From the NCBI RefSeq assembly GCF_020080835.1, contig NC_058162.1, forward strand, positions 23,398,885 through 23,462,884: DNA of 64,000 nt, in the 5' to 3' direction. Both the position numbers and the translations under genes were made by a program. The notes below the pieces were generated by a model, which worked only from the letters and a program-made list of their open reading frames with translations, had not been told where the DNA came from and did no database searches. How positions within the stretch are numbered: the stretch's first letter is position 1; each line of letters opens with the position of its first letter. This stretch comes from Cotesia glomerata. Taxonomy: Eukaryota > Arthropoda > Insecta > Hymenoptera > Braconidae. This document shows positions 53,401-57,065 of this stretch, piece by piece.

Positions 53401-55369
53401 ATATATAATTTTATTTATATAATCCTGTTAATTAAATTATATTCCTTACTCATCGATTAAATGATTTCCAACTTTTAATTGTAAGTATCTTTGTATTTTT
53501 AACTTACTTTATTAAAAAAAATATGTTTACTGTCTAACTAAAATGACTAAGATTTTCTAGCATTTAAAAAACCGCGATTATTTATGCGCCAGATAACTGC
53601 GCAAGTGGTGTTGCCAAGTCAAATACAAGAATTTAAAGAACAGAAGTTCCTTGTGATTTTTCAGAAAAAATATAAAATATCTCCGTAAAACGTTCGGAAA
53701 CCTACTTTTTTTATTGTTTTAATCGAAAGCTTGTTAAATTTTCTATCAAATTCGATGGAAAAAAAATTTTTTTTTAAATCGTTAATTGCATTAAATTCTT
53801 AACCAAATACACGGCTGGTGAAATCTCCATTTAACTACATGTAAAAATTACAATTTTCAAACCTAATTATTTCATTAAATATCCCGGAAACCTACTTTAT
53901 TTTAATTTTTTTACTGATTATTAGGCTATGTAGATTAAATCTACAAATTTTCAGAAAGTTTTAAAAACTTGACTACTTCGCGTGGATCTCCTTAATAATT
54001 GTTATAGGAAAGTTTGGGCCCATCACTTCTTGTATCTCTCATATTTTATCCAATATTTAAGATGAAACGTCAAATATAACTTTTTATAGTCAAAATAATA
54101 ATAGTTAAAATTAAAAATCAAAATTTTCGATTAAAAATTCAAGATTTGAAAAAAAAACATAAGAATACATTTTTGGAGGACTAGCAGATAAAATAAAAAG
54201 TAAAGCAAAAAGGGTGATTCTAAAATAATAACATTCCAGGTTTACAAATAGTGATTATAAACTATCAGATATATTATATATTATATTCTATGAATTATCA
54301 ATTACTAAAATTTTTTTTTCTTGTTTTGTTTTTCTTTTCTTTCAAATTTTTTCTTTCAAATTCAAAAAAATTTTTAAATTCTTTAAATTTTTTAAATTTA
54401 TCTTCTCTTTAAAAATGCTATGTATTGTATAAAATCATTATTACTAAACATTCTACACATGAAAATGTAACATATTGTTATAAATTGCCGAGGGCGTTTC
54501 TTTACAAATAAATAAAATACTTTTTTATAGAAAATTTAATTCGCTACGAAAAAGGTTCTAATCAATTTTTCCGCATCTCTTATATTTTATCCAAAATTAT
54601 CAATTTTAACTCTGAATATTAATAGTTAAATTAAAATTTATTTATCAGTACTTTATAATTGACATCTAAAAAAATCACGTATCGTTAACTGTAGAACCCA
54701 ATTACAATTACGATGAAAAAAATCTAATCTTAAATCTTTTCAGCAGGAACTAAAAAATTAAAAATCCAAGGACATTTATTACAAATCTAATTTACGGAAG
54801 CTGTATGTTCAATAATTATTATAGCCAAGTCTGGGCCCATAACCTCTTGTAAATTATAATAGAAGACTGAGTGAATTTTTTATACTCAATTGTTGAAATT
54901 ATAAATCTTGGAAGATTTTATTTAATTTTAAGTTATTTTCTTCTTTTAGTTTGAGCAAGTGTTGTCTTCATATATAATTATGAATGATAATGTCTAATGA
55001 AATTAATTTATAAAGAAAATATAAGCAGTCTTACCTGAACATTTGAGTATTTGTCGAGCTTCGTCGGCCCCTTCGTAACAATCGTTTTTTCCATCGCAAA
55101 GTCTCGAGAGTTCCAATAATTGGAGTACATCTGTCGAGGCGTTTACTTGACAGCCGAAGTAACCGTCTTCTAAATTTAGAAAAAATACTTCTCTCTTTGG
55201 TCCTCGTCCAACTCCTCTCACGGAGTCGGCCTGAAATAAATTCAAGAAAATTTATTTAATAATTTATTAATTAAAAAAAAATAATTATTTATGTTATTTA
55301 TATACTATTTATACTTACGGGACATATTGATAATATTATGTACACCACCAACGGCCAAAGATGTTTCAT
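1..55369 (-). CDS. dpy: dumpy: giant EGF/DPY-module extracellular matrix protein (5' part, 33 coding exons, 3' end outside window)
   Basis: Seen: 33 minus-strand exons with GT/AG borders and matching phases join into one frame of 31,990 nt, about 10,663 codons. The order is signal peptide, LDLa-like module, EGF and calcium-binding EGF modules, then a very long array in which two EGF modules flank a 21-residue Cys-rich motif of the form CRPECxxxSECPxxxACxNxKC. That alternation of EGF and DPY modules is diagnostic of insect Dumpy. Known: Drosophila Dumpy is an enormous fibrous apical matrix protein that resists tension at tendon cells, wing hinge and trachea and ends in a ZP domain. Inferred: the same role here. 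The reading frame is still open at base 1, so the rest of the array and the C-terminal region lie further left. Total size cannot be judged from this window. I cannot exclude additional alternative exons in the long introns. Confidence 0.94.
6281..6601 (-). CDS. dpy: dpy coding exon 32: one EGF-DPY-EGF module
   Basis: 321 nt, phase 1-1: PIDSDRPREPCNPSPCGPNS, SPPGCRPECVASSECPSQ, MSGYSGDPFTRC. Acceptor TTCACAG, donor GTAAGC. Confidence 0.92.
6668..6997 (-). CDS. dpy: dpy coding exon 31: one module, DPY-type with long EGF
   Basis: 330 nt, phase 1-1: SSQPPVNLESPCIPSPCG, KESNGAGSCSCLADYIGNPY, EGCRPECVIDSDCPSYQ, GDPFTYC. Long form (ESNGAGSC). Confidence 0.92.
7135..7455 (-). CDS. dpy: dpy coding exon 30: one EGF-DPY-EGF module
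   Basis: 321 nt, phase 1-1: QNTPTSPPENPCQPSPCG, SAPNCRPECISNSECPSN, SHTPMCVCLPGQTGDPF. It again carries the SHTPMCVC signature. Followed by a 137-nt intron. Confidence 0.91.
7532..7837 (-). CDS. dpy: dpy coding exon 29: one EGF-DPY-EGF module
   Basis: 306 nt, phase 1-1: APPETRPCSPSPCGPNSIC, SPPTCRPQCLVSSDCPRN, QEGFTGDPFTRC. CRPQC replaces CRPEC in the DPY motif, a rare change of the conserved Glu. Confidence 0.91.
7926..8552 (-). CDS. dpy: dpy coding exon 28: two EGF-DPY-EGF modules
   Basis: 627 nt, phase 1-1. First module SPPNCRPECVINSECPSDR, second with a short EGF (NNGFC) and GDANSGCRPECVLNNDCP, then LAGMAGNALVSC. The DPY tripeptide is mutated to DAN in the second module, but its place in the repeat order is kept. 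Confidence 0.92.
8621..8926 (-). CDS. dpy: dpy coding exon 27: one EGF-DPY-EGF module
   Basis: 306 nt, phase 1-1: ENTGNACRPSPCGPYSQC, SPPGCRPECTTSSDCALN, NLGFTGDAFTIC. The acceptor is the AG at 8,927-8,928. The nearer-upstream AG would add an in-frame stop. Confidence 0.9.
9000..9323 (-). CDS. dpy: dpy coding exon 26: one module, DPY-type with long EGF
   Basis: 324 nt, phase 1-1: FDQPVPTNPCSPSPCGSNA, VQQNAGSCSCFPGYIGNPYE, GCRPECVLNSDCSANLAC, ending GDPFRFCNFISPT. Long first EGF (QQNAGSC) with NPYEGC. Confidence 0.92.
9389..9706 (-). CDS. dpy: dpy coding exon 25: one EGF-DPY-EGF module
   Basis: 318 nt, phase 1-1: PEEPVKPINPCQPSPCGPNA, TPPNCRPECISNGDCS, then SHTPMCVCTTGFTGDPF. The SHTPMCVC signature recurs every sixth module. 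Confidence 0.92.
9778..10083 (-). CDS. dpy: dpy coding exon 24: one EGF-DPY-EGF module
   Basis: 306 nt, phase 1-1: VPQVTDPCNPSPCGPNSKC, SPPSCRPECAISSECPL, SSMTGDPFVQC. The donor GTAAGC lies in a purine-rich coding-strand context. Confidence 0.92.
10155..10457 (-). CDS. dpy: dpy coding exon 23: one module, DPY-type with short EGF
   Basis: 303 nt, phase 1-1: MDELPQDPCNPSPCGANTRC, QQGVCTCLPEYIGDPYFGC, CPSGMAGNAFVMC. The first EGF lacks the usual five or six residues between Cys 3 and Cys 4 (QQGVC), the short form of this module class. Confidence 0.92.
10539..10856 (-). CDS. dpy: dpy coding exon 22: one EGF-DPY-EGF module
   Basis: 318 nt, phase 1-1. A Pro-rich link (PPSPVETQNP) leads to CVPSPCGPNSICRDSNG, SPPNCRPECTISADCP and QGFTGDPFSSC. 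The acceptor at TTTACAG is set by phase with exon 21. Confidence 0.91.
10931..11566 (-). CDS. dpy: dpy coding exon 21: two EGF-DPY-EGF modules
   Basis: 636 nt, phase 1-1. The first module has the long EGF (REQNGIGSC) and DPYEGCRPEC. The second is SPPGCRPECTVSSECP, ending FAGDPFTSC. It is twice the length of its neighbours, as if an intron were missing between the two modules. Confidence 0.92.
11567..12156. other. dpy intron 20 (590 nt)
   Basis: The only long intron among exons 19-33. It has moderate complexity with loose repeats of AGGTCTTAGGGTCTAA-type words. No ORF, RNA or element is seen. Confidence 0.6.
12157..12477 (-). CDS. dpy: dpy coding exon 20: one EGF-DPY-EGF module
   Basis: 321 nt, phase 1-1: VDTPPEPVNPCQPSPCGPNS, QPPNCRPECTINPECPSNL, CSEGFTGDPFSSC. 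It is the second PP-type module of its triad. The downstream intron (590 nt) is the only long one in the 6.2-12.5 kb cluster. Confidence 0.92.
12549..21653 (-). CDS. dpy: dpy coding exon 19: 9.1-kb exon, start of the regular EGF-DPY-EGF array
   Basis: One frame of 3,035 codons, phase 1-1 (acceptor TTTCAG, donor GTAATT). It starts VSSTGDVCQYNEDCPPNKLC, passes several EGFs with a less regular order, then enters the array. I count about 27 DPY modules, 25 of them close to the CxxEC...C form (first clear ones CHPECMINSDC and CRPECLCNSDC; last CRPECVTSAECPLTRAC). Each is flanked by PSPCGPNxxC...CSCLPxYxGxPPxC and DPCPGxCGxNAxCxVxNHxPxC EGFs. The same exon opens upstream of the acceptor into an ATG with a signal-like sequence (see findings). 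No disruption is visible. Confidence 0.95.
22066..22262. repeat. MITE-like inverted repeat
   Basis: TTAAAGTTAGCAGTCGCTTG at the left and the imperfect complement AAGTGATAGCTAAATTAA at the right bound about 200 bp of A/T-rich DNA. The ends resemble the AAAGTTAGCCGAC family found at 30-31 and 47 kb. Confidence 0.45.
22523..22705 (-). CDS. dpy: dpy coding exon 18: DPY-like module plus EGF
   Basis: 183 nt, phase 1-1: AGCNSDDECPVWEICVGHIC (DPY-like), DPCRIKNPCAAHAVCINTNH, CSCEEGYHGNAFSLCSP. Acceptor CTTTAG, donor GTAAGA. Confidence 0.9.
22971..23426. mobile_element. inverted-repeat element, family A copy 1
   Basis: Perfect 18-bp terminal inverted repeats (TTTACAAGTGGGGTCCAC and its complement at 23,409-23,426) bound 456 bp of AT-rich sequence with internal partial dyad symmetry. 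The right half recurs at 40.9-41.3 kb. Located in dpy intron 17. Confidence 0.6.
23686..23763 (-). CDS. dpy: dpy coding exon 17: 78-nt micro-exon
   Basis: Encodes ANDKSSGCPYCPLGHQCD followed by TSTNTCIK, phase 1-1, acceptor TTTTCAG, donor GTATCC. The Cys spacing (C-P-Y-C-P-L-G-x-x-C) resembles KFCPLGFVP in exon 15. It completes the Cys-rich segment begun in exon 16. Confidence 0.84.
23881..24024 (-). CDS. dpy: dpy coding exon 16: DPY-like module plus half EGF
   Basis: 144 nt, phase 1-1: DVKCSDHSDCPSQLACINQQC, then NPCTLGNPCDYVEEC, DHRPVCVK. The DHRPVC motif matches the EGF second half in exon 15, but no closing cysteines follow before the donor GTAACC, so the EGF is completed by the next exon or is truncated. 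Confidence 0.87.
24640..24713 (+). other. possible plus-strand exon in dpy intron 15
   Basis: A long T tract and TTGCAG acceptor precede 74 nt of high-complexity sequence ending at a consensus GTAAGT donor. One frame reads TDATEGEIINVGPAGPRS followed by AEDRLS. No partner exon could be identified, so it may be a relic or chance. Confidence 0.25.
25080..25890. repeat. degenerate tandem repeat, unit about 180 bp
   Basis: Successive copies of a unit running from TTTACTTCAACAAAAATTAA through TTTTAAGATAATTAAAAAAT to GAATAATTTAATGACCAAAA are visible (roughly 25,125, 25,310, 25,520 and 25,705 onwards). One copy is split by the 25.4-kb palindrome. Noncoding, in dpy intron 15. Confidence 0.55.
25391..25510. 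repeat. short palindromic (hairpin) element inside a tandem array
   Basis: CTCAGATCACATGT (25,425-25,438) and its exact complement (25,472-25,485) flank a GC-richer core containing CCTCGGCTTCGCCTCGG. Outer ends AAATAGTA / TACTATTT are also inverted. It interrupts one copy of an AT-rich tandem repeat, so it is a later insertion. Confidence 0.55.
26252..27097 (-). CDS. dpy: dpy coding exon 15: divergent EGF/DPY-like modules with a Ser/Thr-rich insert
   Basis: 846 nt, phase 1-1. Begins ERECTSDSECPNEKSCINLHC (DPY-like) and continues with modules CKKDADCPETLACNG, CARDVDCPSNAACIHGKC and CLRDSGCSPDLACRNYRC alternating with EGF halves such as HKPRCTCPQCYVG and DHQPMCVCKHGF. An uncommon Ser/Thr/Ile-rich linker (SSITSTSISNTSAIITGTSN) interrupts one EGF and could be O-glycosylated. 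The donor GTAAAC gives phase 1. Confidence 0.9.
27098..30386. other. dpy intron 14
   Basis: 3.3 kb of AT-rich DNA containing the 28.6-29.4 kb MITE-like element. No ORF or RNA gene is supported in the remainder. Confidence 0.6.
28624..29382. mobile_element. MITE-like element with 23-bp perfect terminal inverted repeats
   Basis: The ends (28,624-28,646 and 29,360-29,382) are exact inverted repeats starting CACGGAAAAAAGTAAACTG. The interior contains many copies of GTTTCAAACAGTAAA-type motifs in both orientations and no ORF. No clear target duplication was found. It lies in dpy intron 14. Confidence 0.65.
30387..30524 (-). CDS. dpy: dpy coding exon 14: single EGF-like module
   Basis: 138 nt, phase 1-1. 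The split Cys codon (T + GT) joins exon 13. It reads SVDRSSLDCRTIGCGKGAEC, then CRCPPGTTGSPDAECKT. Acceptor TTTAG, donor GTATGT. It is isolated between introns of 1.65 and 3.29 kb, and its symmetry makes it a plausible cassette exon. Confidence 0.88.
30765..31362. repeat. two copies of the AAAGTTAGCCGAC inverted-repeat family
   Basis: Copies at about 30,765-30,966 and 31,183-31,361 start with (C/G)TTAGCCGA(C/T)GTTTTT and end near GTCGGCAAACTTT or a variant. They share an internal block with TTGCACTTACAGTTTTT. Non-autonomous, about 180-200 bp each, in dpy intron 13. Confidence 0.5.
31633..31760 (-). pseudogene. possible coding relic in dpy intron 13
   Basis: On the minus strand a frame reads DECLICTNVEVDVHVQGVDE then VGNPVMRPMEDVIFL before a stop. 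It is preceded by an acceptor-like TTTTTGGTATTAG and contains a possible donor (GAC|GTAATT). The phases do not fit the flanking dpy exons (both phase 1), so it is not a dpy cassette exon as drawn. I do not recognise the sequence. It is more complex than the surrounding intron and may be part of a decayed element. Confidence 0.25.
32174..40543 (-). CDS. dpy: dpy coding exon 13: 8.37-kb exon of EGF, cbEGF and short Cys-rich modules
   Basis: One open frame of 2,790 codons, phase 1-1 (acceptor TTGCAG, donor GTAAGT). It starts HPCEDVSCGPNAHC and ends GDPMHEC. At least seven calcium-type starts are visible (DIDECAVNPC, DVNECLEH, DINECTEG, DVNECINNPC, DINECSGNAC, DINECEEHPC, DVDECLDHPC). Between and after them, EGFs with the CGxNAxC...C.C..G..G.P pattern alternate with short C-x5-C-x5-C segments (for example SDNDCGYDEKC and CRQDEDCRSGEIC). 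The last third is dense in the short modules without CRPEC. This matches the N-terminal third of Dumpy, distinct from the regular DPY array. No stop, frameshift or repeat insertion interrupts it, in marked contrast to its introns. Confidence 0.95.
40929..41275. mobile_element. inverted-repeat element, family A copy 2 (degenerate, nested)
   Basis: Shares with the 23-kb copy a long block (AACATGAAAGCAAAAATTTT... to TTGACCCCGCTTGTAAATA). Its ends TTTACGAGAGGATCAAAC and GTTGACCCCGCTTGTAAA are decayed forms of the same inverted repeat. It sits between two copies of a local repeat (near 40,830-40,915 and 41,302-41,378), as if inserted into another element spanning about 40,800-41,580. Confidence 0.5.
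41590..41960. mobile_element. piggyBac-like MITE
   Basis: Bases 41,590-41,610 and 41,940-41,960 are perfect 21-bp inverted repeats beginning TTAACCCTTCAGCACTCTC. TTAA at both outer ends followed by CCC matches the target duplication and terminus of piggyBac-superfamily elements. The 371-bp interior has no coding potential, so it is non-autonomous. It ends 37 nt from the donor of dpy exon 12, without touching the splice site. Confidence 0.7.
41998..42231 (-). CDS. dpy: dpy coding exon 12: calcium-binding EGF plus short Cys-rich module
   Basis: 234 nt, phase 1-1: DVDECARPDACGHGATC...CACPEDTIPDPDPYTKC, then a module CEADGDCPGNAICDLAKRC that already has the C-x5-C-x5-C spacing of DPY-like modules. 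Donor GTAAGT. A piggyBac-like MITE ends 37 nt beyond the donor. Confidence 0.9.
42338..42595 (-). CDS. dpy: dpy coding exon 11: two EGF-like modules
   Basis: 258 nt, phase 1-1: APCDGVTCSEHAFCKPDG...CICEDGWTFNPND followed by cbEGF VDIDECDLVNGPSGRC...FSCQCKPGYSGNAFKQC. Acceptor TTTTCAG, donor GTACTT. The intron before it (5' side) contains a long (TA)n tract. Confidence 0.9.
42700..42763. repeat. (TA)n microsatellite
   Basis: About 62 bp of uninterrupted AT dinucleotides in dpy intron 10, between exons 10 and 11. Confidence 0.95.
43002..43239 (-). CDS. dpy: dpy coding exon 10: two EGF-like modules
   Basis: Phase 0 start TDVTTLCKSNFDCVNNGEC, a short EGF (GQCFCKDGFKAV), then a cbEGF DLDECATNLCGPSSVC...CSCETGFVGTPPQIPC. 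The donor GTACAT (phase 1) is weak but is the one that keeps frame with exon 11. Confidence 0.85.
43240..44416. other. dpy intron 9
   Basis: AT-rich with three or four degenerate copies of a roughly 200-bp unit carrying TTGCATTTATGGCTTTTTAC and GTGTCATATATTTTGTACTA. No gene is seen. Confidence 0.5.
44417..44550 (-). CDS. dpy: dpy coding exon 9: one calcium-binding EGF module
   Basis: Starts DIDECNGPTNPCGVNAVC (phase 1) and ends SPSVACDQ at phase 0 before GTTACT. FTCECPPGYSANP is the second half of the cbEGF. The phase-0 end matches exon 10. Confidence 0.88.
44682..44801 (-). CDS. dpy: dpy coding exon 8: one calcium-binding EGF module
   Basis: 120 nt, phase 1-1, encoding a single cbEGF: VNECEKNPCGDNSEC, TLGSYLCRCNQDYTGDPF, KGCT. 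Acceptor AACAG, donor GTTAGC. Symmetric and skippable. Confidence 0.9.
44916..46042. repeat. 1.1-kb inverted-repeat element with TACACTAAAAAA-type ends
   Basis: Left end TACACTAAAAAAAAAAAATT, right end AAATTTTTTTTACGTGTA. Just inside lie inverted copies of AAAGTACCCAGTACTTGAAC and its near complement (45,990-46,019), with a third variant near 45,375. It fills most of dpy intron 7 and has no ORF of note. Confidence 0.45.
46089..46334 (-). CDS. dpy: dpy coding exon 7: two calcium-binding EGF modules
   Basis: 246 nt, phase 1-1. Two cbEGFs: DINECESNDLCGKDSSC...LPGYQRDPILGC and TDINECLRDNACAPNAKC...QGFTGHGLILCE. The donor chosen is GTCAGT at 46,088, because the alternative GTAACA four bases on would break phase with exon 8. 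Confidence 0.85.
46535..46784 (-). CDS. dpy: dpy coding exon 6: two calcium-binding EGF modules
   Basis: Begins CYDINECDNPGSCGHNARC at phase 0 after TTTCCAG and ends DGMDGDPFTGCN at phase 1 (donor GTAATA). It holds two complete cbEGFs, with DINEC and DVDEC calcium motifs and the NLPGGYRCEC / NVDGGFKCHC hydroxylation-type sites. Confidence 0.9.
46988..47822. repeat. three copies of the AAAGTTAGCCGAC inverted-repeat family
   Basis: Copies at about 46,988-47,163, 47,262-47,450 and 47,516-47,822 in dpy intron 5. Each opens AAAGTTAG(C/T)CGAC (or GAAGTTAGCCGAC) and closes with GTCGG(C/T)TAA(C/T)TT. The last shows the clearest 13-bp terminal inverted repeat. They share TTGCACTTACAG internally. Confidence 0.55.
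47967..48187. repeat. MITE-like element with TACACTGAAAAAA-type ends
   Basis: About 220 bp bounded by ACACAGAAAAAAAATTTACTT and ...AAGTTAATTTTTTTTTTTCAGTGTA, with repeated TTCTTAA / TTAAGAATTTTTC motifs inside. The same terminal style bounds the 44.9-46.0 kb element. Lies in dpy intron 5. Confidence 0.45.
48507..48754 (-). CDS. dpy: dpy coding exon 5: two calcium-binding EGF modules
   Basis: Starts DINECEDPTLASRC (phase 1), then KPGYRGDGEVHCEDIDEC and a second EGF ending TCPQGFTGNPYEN. The donor GTTAGT leaves phase 0, which fits exon 6 (phase 0 start). The first module again carries RGD at the GYxGDG hairpin. An A/T homopolymer tract follows in the intron. Confidence 0.88.
48944..49060 (-). 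CDS. dpy: dpy coding exon 4: calcium-binding EGF module
   Basis: 117 nt, phase 1-1, encoding exactly one cbEGF: DENECKYRPCDIFAHC, NTLGGFHCSCYPGYRGDGF and TCE. The D-E-N-E-C start and the C-x-N-x4-F-x-C hydroxylation-type pattern match calcium-binding EGF. The hairpin carries an RGD tripeptide. Confidence 0.9.
49367..49471 (-). CDS. dpy: dpy coding exon 3: EGF-like module
   Basis: Phase 1 at both ends, 105 nt. It reads DDCTKEDGTKCQNGVC followed by VCHCNDGFGGCNCQVP, one small EGF-like module with a CHC motif. The acceptor TTTCAG and donor GTAATA are both present. Being symmetric, it could be skipped without a frameshift. Confidence 0.87.
49520..51345. repeat. palindromic dispersed repeat, family B copy 1
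   Basis: Contains repeated inverted pairs: AGATGTAAGCTCATTTCGATG...TTTGAGTACCCACATGGCATT and its complement (ATGTGGGTACTCAAATGAAA...) around A/T palindromes (about 50,630-50,865 and 50,880-51,110). Homology to 56.3-57.1 kb extends on both flanks, so it is one dispersed unit here enlarged by extra internal copies and unrelated sequence at about 49,680-50,290. Includes a (TA)n tract. In dpy intron 2. Confidence 0.6.
50361..50419. repeat. (TA)n microsatellite inside family B repeat
   Basis: Uninterrupted TA dinucleotides, followed by shorter TA blocks with GC interruptions to about 50,471. Confidence 0.95.
51470..51628 (+). other. possible 5' noncoding exon of the nested plus-strand gene
   Basis: A stretch of clearly higher sequence complexity than the surrounding intron, ending at a CACAG|GTAGGA donor 132 nt before the 51,761 exon. 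None of its frames joins the downstream frame with an ATG, so it would be untranslated. The start is not defined by the sequence. Confidence 0.25.
51777..52100 (+). CDS. candidate small two-exon gene nested in dpy intron 2 (opposite strand)
   Basis: Seen: an exon from acceptor TTTTTTGCAG (51,760) to donor GTATGT (51,931) and a second exon from 52,030 (acceptor TAATAG) join at matching phase 1. From ATG 51,777 this gives a 74-residue frame ending TAA at 52,098-52,100. The N-terminus MTGVMLLWAITTIVLRW is hydrophobic like a signal peptide or membrane anchor. The rest includes SWDGYHHHYPPLIILM and YVFEEFSCGLHPDVFTILDE. A short upstream ORF (ATGACGTTCTCATGA) overlaps the start. The frame is also open upstream to the acceptor, so these could instead be the last two exons of a longer gene or a decayed copy. 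A possible upstream noncoding exon ends at a CACAG|GTAGGA donor (51,628). I do not recognise the protein family. Confidence 0.42.
52182..52833. repeat. family C dispersed repeat, copy 1
   Basis: About 650 bp from TTCAATAATTTTTATAGGAA through GGCCCATAACC...TGTCCCGGCCCATAACCTGT to CTACGAAAGCTGTATG. No ORF. The same unit recurs at 54.0 and 59 kb. Confidence 0.6.
53051..53368 (+). pseudogene. possible Mutator-like transposase N-terminal fragment
   Basis: A 105-residue plus-strand frame in dpy intron 2 includes WGRRIDEISTLAKELWCFKC and IPLSLKNIQSEKQFGLSNIF. The pattern G-x-R-I-x-x-x-x-x-L-A-x-x-L-x-C-x-x-C-x-x-P-L-S-L-x-x-x-x-x-E-x-x-x-G-L resembles the N-terminal zinc-binding region of Mutator-like (MULE) transposase proteins as I remember the family. 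The frame stops before any second CxxC or catalytic region, so it would be a truncated relic. Assignment is tentative. Confidence 0.35.
53991..54850. repeat. family C dispersed repeat, copy 2, split by an insertion
   Basis: Begins GTTATAGGAAAGTTTGGGCC and continues as copy 1 to about 54,175. About 340 bp of unrelated sequence follows (54,176-54,518). The family C sequence then resumes to CTGTATGTTCAATAATTATT and starts a further partial unit. Confidence 0.55.
55035..55230 (-). CDS. dpy: dpy coding exon 2: mature N-terminus and LDL-receptor class A-like module
   Basis: Starts ADSVRGVGRG after a TTTCAG acceptor (phase 0) and ends phase 1 at GTAAGA. A basic stretch (GPKREV) precedes the sequence GYFGCQV...LCDGKNDCYEGADEA...LKC. 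CDGKNDCYEGADE is the calcium-binding corner typical of LDLa repeats. The module seems to have fewer cysteines than the usual six, so it may be degenerate. Intron 1 is only 88 nt. Intron 2, which follows, is 5.56 kb. Confidence 0.88.
55319..55369 (-). CDS. dpy: dpy coding exon 1: signal peptide
   Basis: The exon encodes MKHLWPLVVYIILSICP: a basic start, a hydrophobic core and small residues, as expected for a secretory signal. The donor follows CCC as GTAAGT, phase 0. Five bases upstream of the ATG lies a good acceptor (polypyrimidine tract then TTTCAG, exon from 55,374), so the 5' UTR is probably split by an intron. This ATG is chosen because it gives the only signal-like start joined in frame to exon 2. 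Confidence 0.85.
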
Positions 55370-55408
55370 CTTCGCTGAAATCATAAATAATATTATCAAT
55401 TAATTAAC

Positions 55409-55409
<1 letters not shown>

Positions 55410-55446
<37 letters not shown>
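55410..55446. repeat. (ATT)n microsatellite
   Basis: Twelve or so ATT trinucleotides just upstream (5' side) of dpy exon 1, within the presumed 5' UTR intron. Confidence 0.9.
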
Positions 55447-55449
<3 letters not shown>

Positions 55450-56309
55450 ATTATTATAGACATTAATATTAATATAAGTAATATTAATATTAAATATATC
55501 TTGAGTTTTGTAATGAAAATATTTAACATCAACATCCTGGATAAAATTGAAACTTTCGGGTCTAGTGATTTTCACAGATGCGTAAGCAAGATTCGAGAAA
55601 AAAAAATACTTGAGAATAAGATAAACATTTTTATGACCATTAAATATAGTTCAATAGCTTTATCCTACGTATTTTTCTCGGAGAATCGGAATTTTATTTT
55701 TATTTTATATTTTTTCTATAAACTTTATTTATAAAGTCAAATAACTTCCGAACGGCAAACAAAGTTCTCCAGGTATTATTTTTAAAATTATCATAAATAT
55801 TATATTGAAGTTTTACTAATTTAAATTTTCACTTTTTAAATATTTAAATATAAAAAGACCGAGTAAATAGTTGAGAGTTTCTCTTTCAGAGTTTTTTTTT
55901 TTTAAACATGCAAATTATTTAAGTAAATTCATACAGCAGTATAATAATAATAATATTTTTTTTTATATTTACAATAAATTTTGGAGTTTTTTAAATAAAT
56001 ATTTATGCATTAGTATATATTTTTCGAATTTTTAATCATTTAAAACAAGTTAAAAAATATTTTCTTATCCCAGAACCAGATTGACAACCGAAGAAGAATA
56101 TTTTAAGAAGAATTATTGACCAATAAACTTGAGTAATAAAATTTAATTTTATACTCTAAGTTTTTATAATTTCTTTTTCTGTAAAATTTAGAATTGTTTT
56201 AAATACGATGAGAAAAAATTTTATACTAAATCAAGTGAGTAAACATAAAGTATTAGAAAATTCTAGCGACCTTGCAGTCACTATGTGACTGTCATGACTT
56301 GTGGACTAT

Positions 56310-57065
56310 AAATAAATAAAATTTTACTTTATGAAATAATGACTTTTGTTAAATTGCACTGTACTTTCTTAACTATTGCTGTTTTTAAAAATATAAGCTC
56401 ATCTCGATGTTATACTCATCAAGAGCTTTCATTTGAGTACCCACATGCATTTTCATATATATACATATTTTTCATATATACATATATGTAATGTATATAA
56501 ATATATGAAAAATTAATGTGGGTACTCAAATGAAAGGTCTCGATGAGTGTAACATCGGGATGAGTTTATACCTTTAAAAATGTCAATAGTTCACAAAATA
56601 CAAGGTCATTTCTTAATTATTGACATTTTTTAAGATATAAACTCATTTCGATGTTACACTCATCGAGACCTTTAATTTAAATACCCACATGGCTTTTTTT
56701 ATATATTTTATATATATGGTATTTGTGAAATATATAAATATATGAAATATATGAAAAATTGATGTGGGTACTCAAATGAAAGGTCTCGATGAGTGTAACA
56801 TCGGGATGAGCTTATATCTATAAAAATGTCAATAGTTCACGAGATATGAGGTCATTTCTTAATTATGTATCTAGAAATAGAGAATTTTCAAATGCAGCCT
56901 AAATACTGATAATAAATTGACTCTAGGTGAGAATGATATCAAACTTTGAAAAGGCACAAATTTAAATCAAGACCTTAGCAATGACTCTAAATTTCACTAA
57001 AAAAAAACGATTTTATCATATGATTATCCTGGGCACAAAATTTTTCTTATTCTCTTAATAATATA
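56310..57065. repeat. palindromic dispersed repeat, family B copy 2
   Basis: Same orientation and order as the 49.5-51.3 kb copy: the left flank (GTTAAATTGCACTGTACTTT), two inverted pairs of the GTGGGTACTCAAATGAAAGG block around A/T palindromes, and the right flank (AATTGACTCTAGGTGAGAAT ... TTATTCTCTTAATAATATAG). Upstream of dpy exon 1. Confidence 0.6.

Noticed and set aside
55501..55734. Plus-strand 77-codon frame near dpy exon 1
   Set aside because: AT-rich sequence with no recognisable domain, splice partner or composition change. Probably chance.
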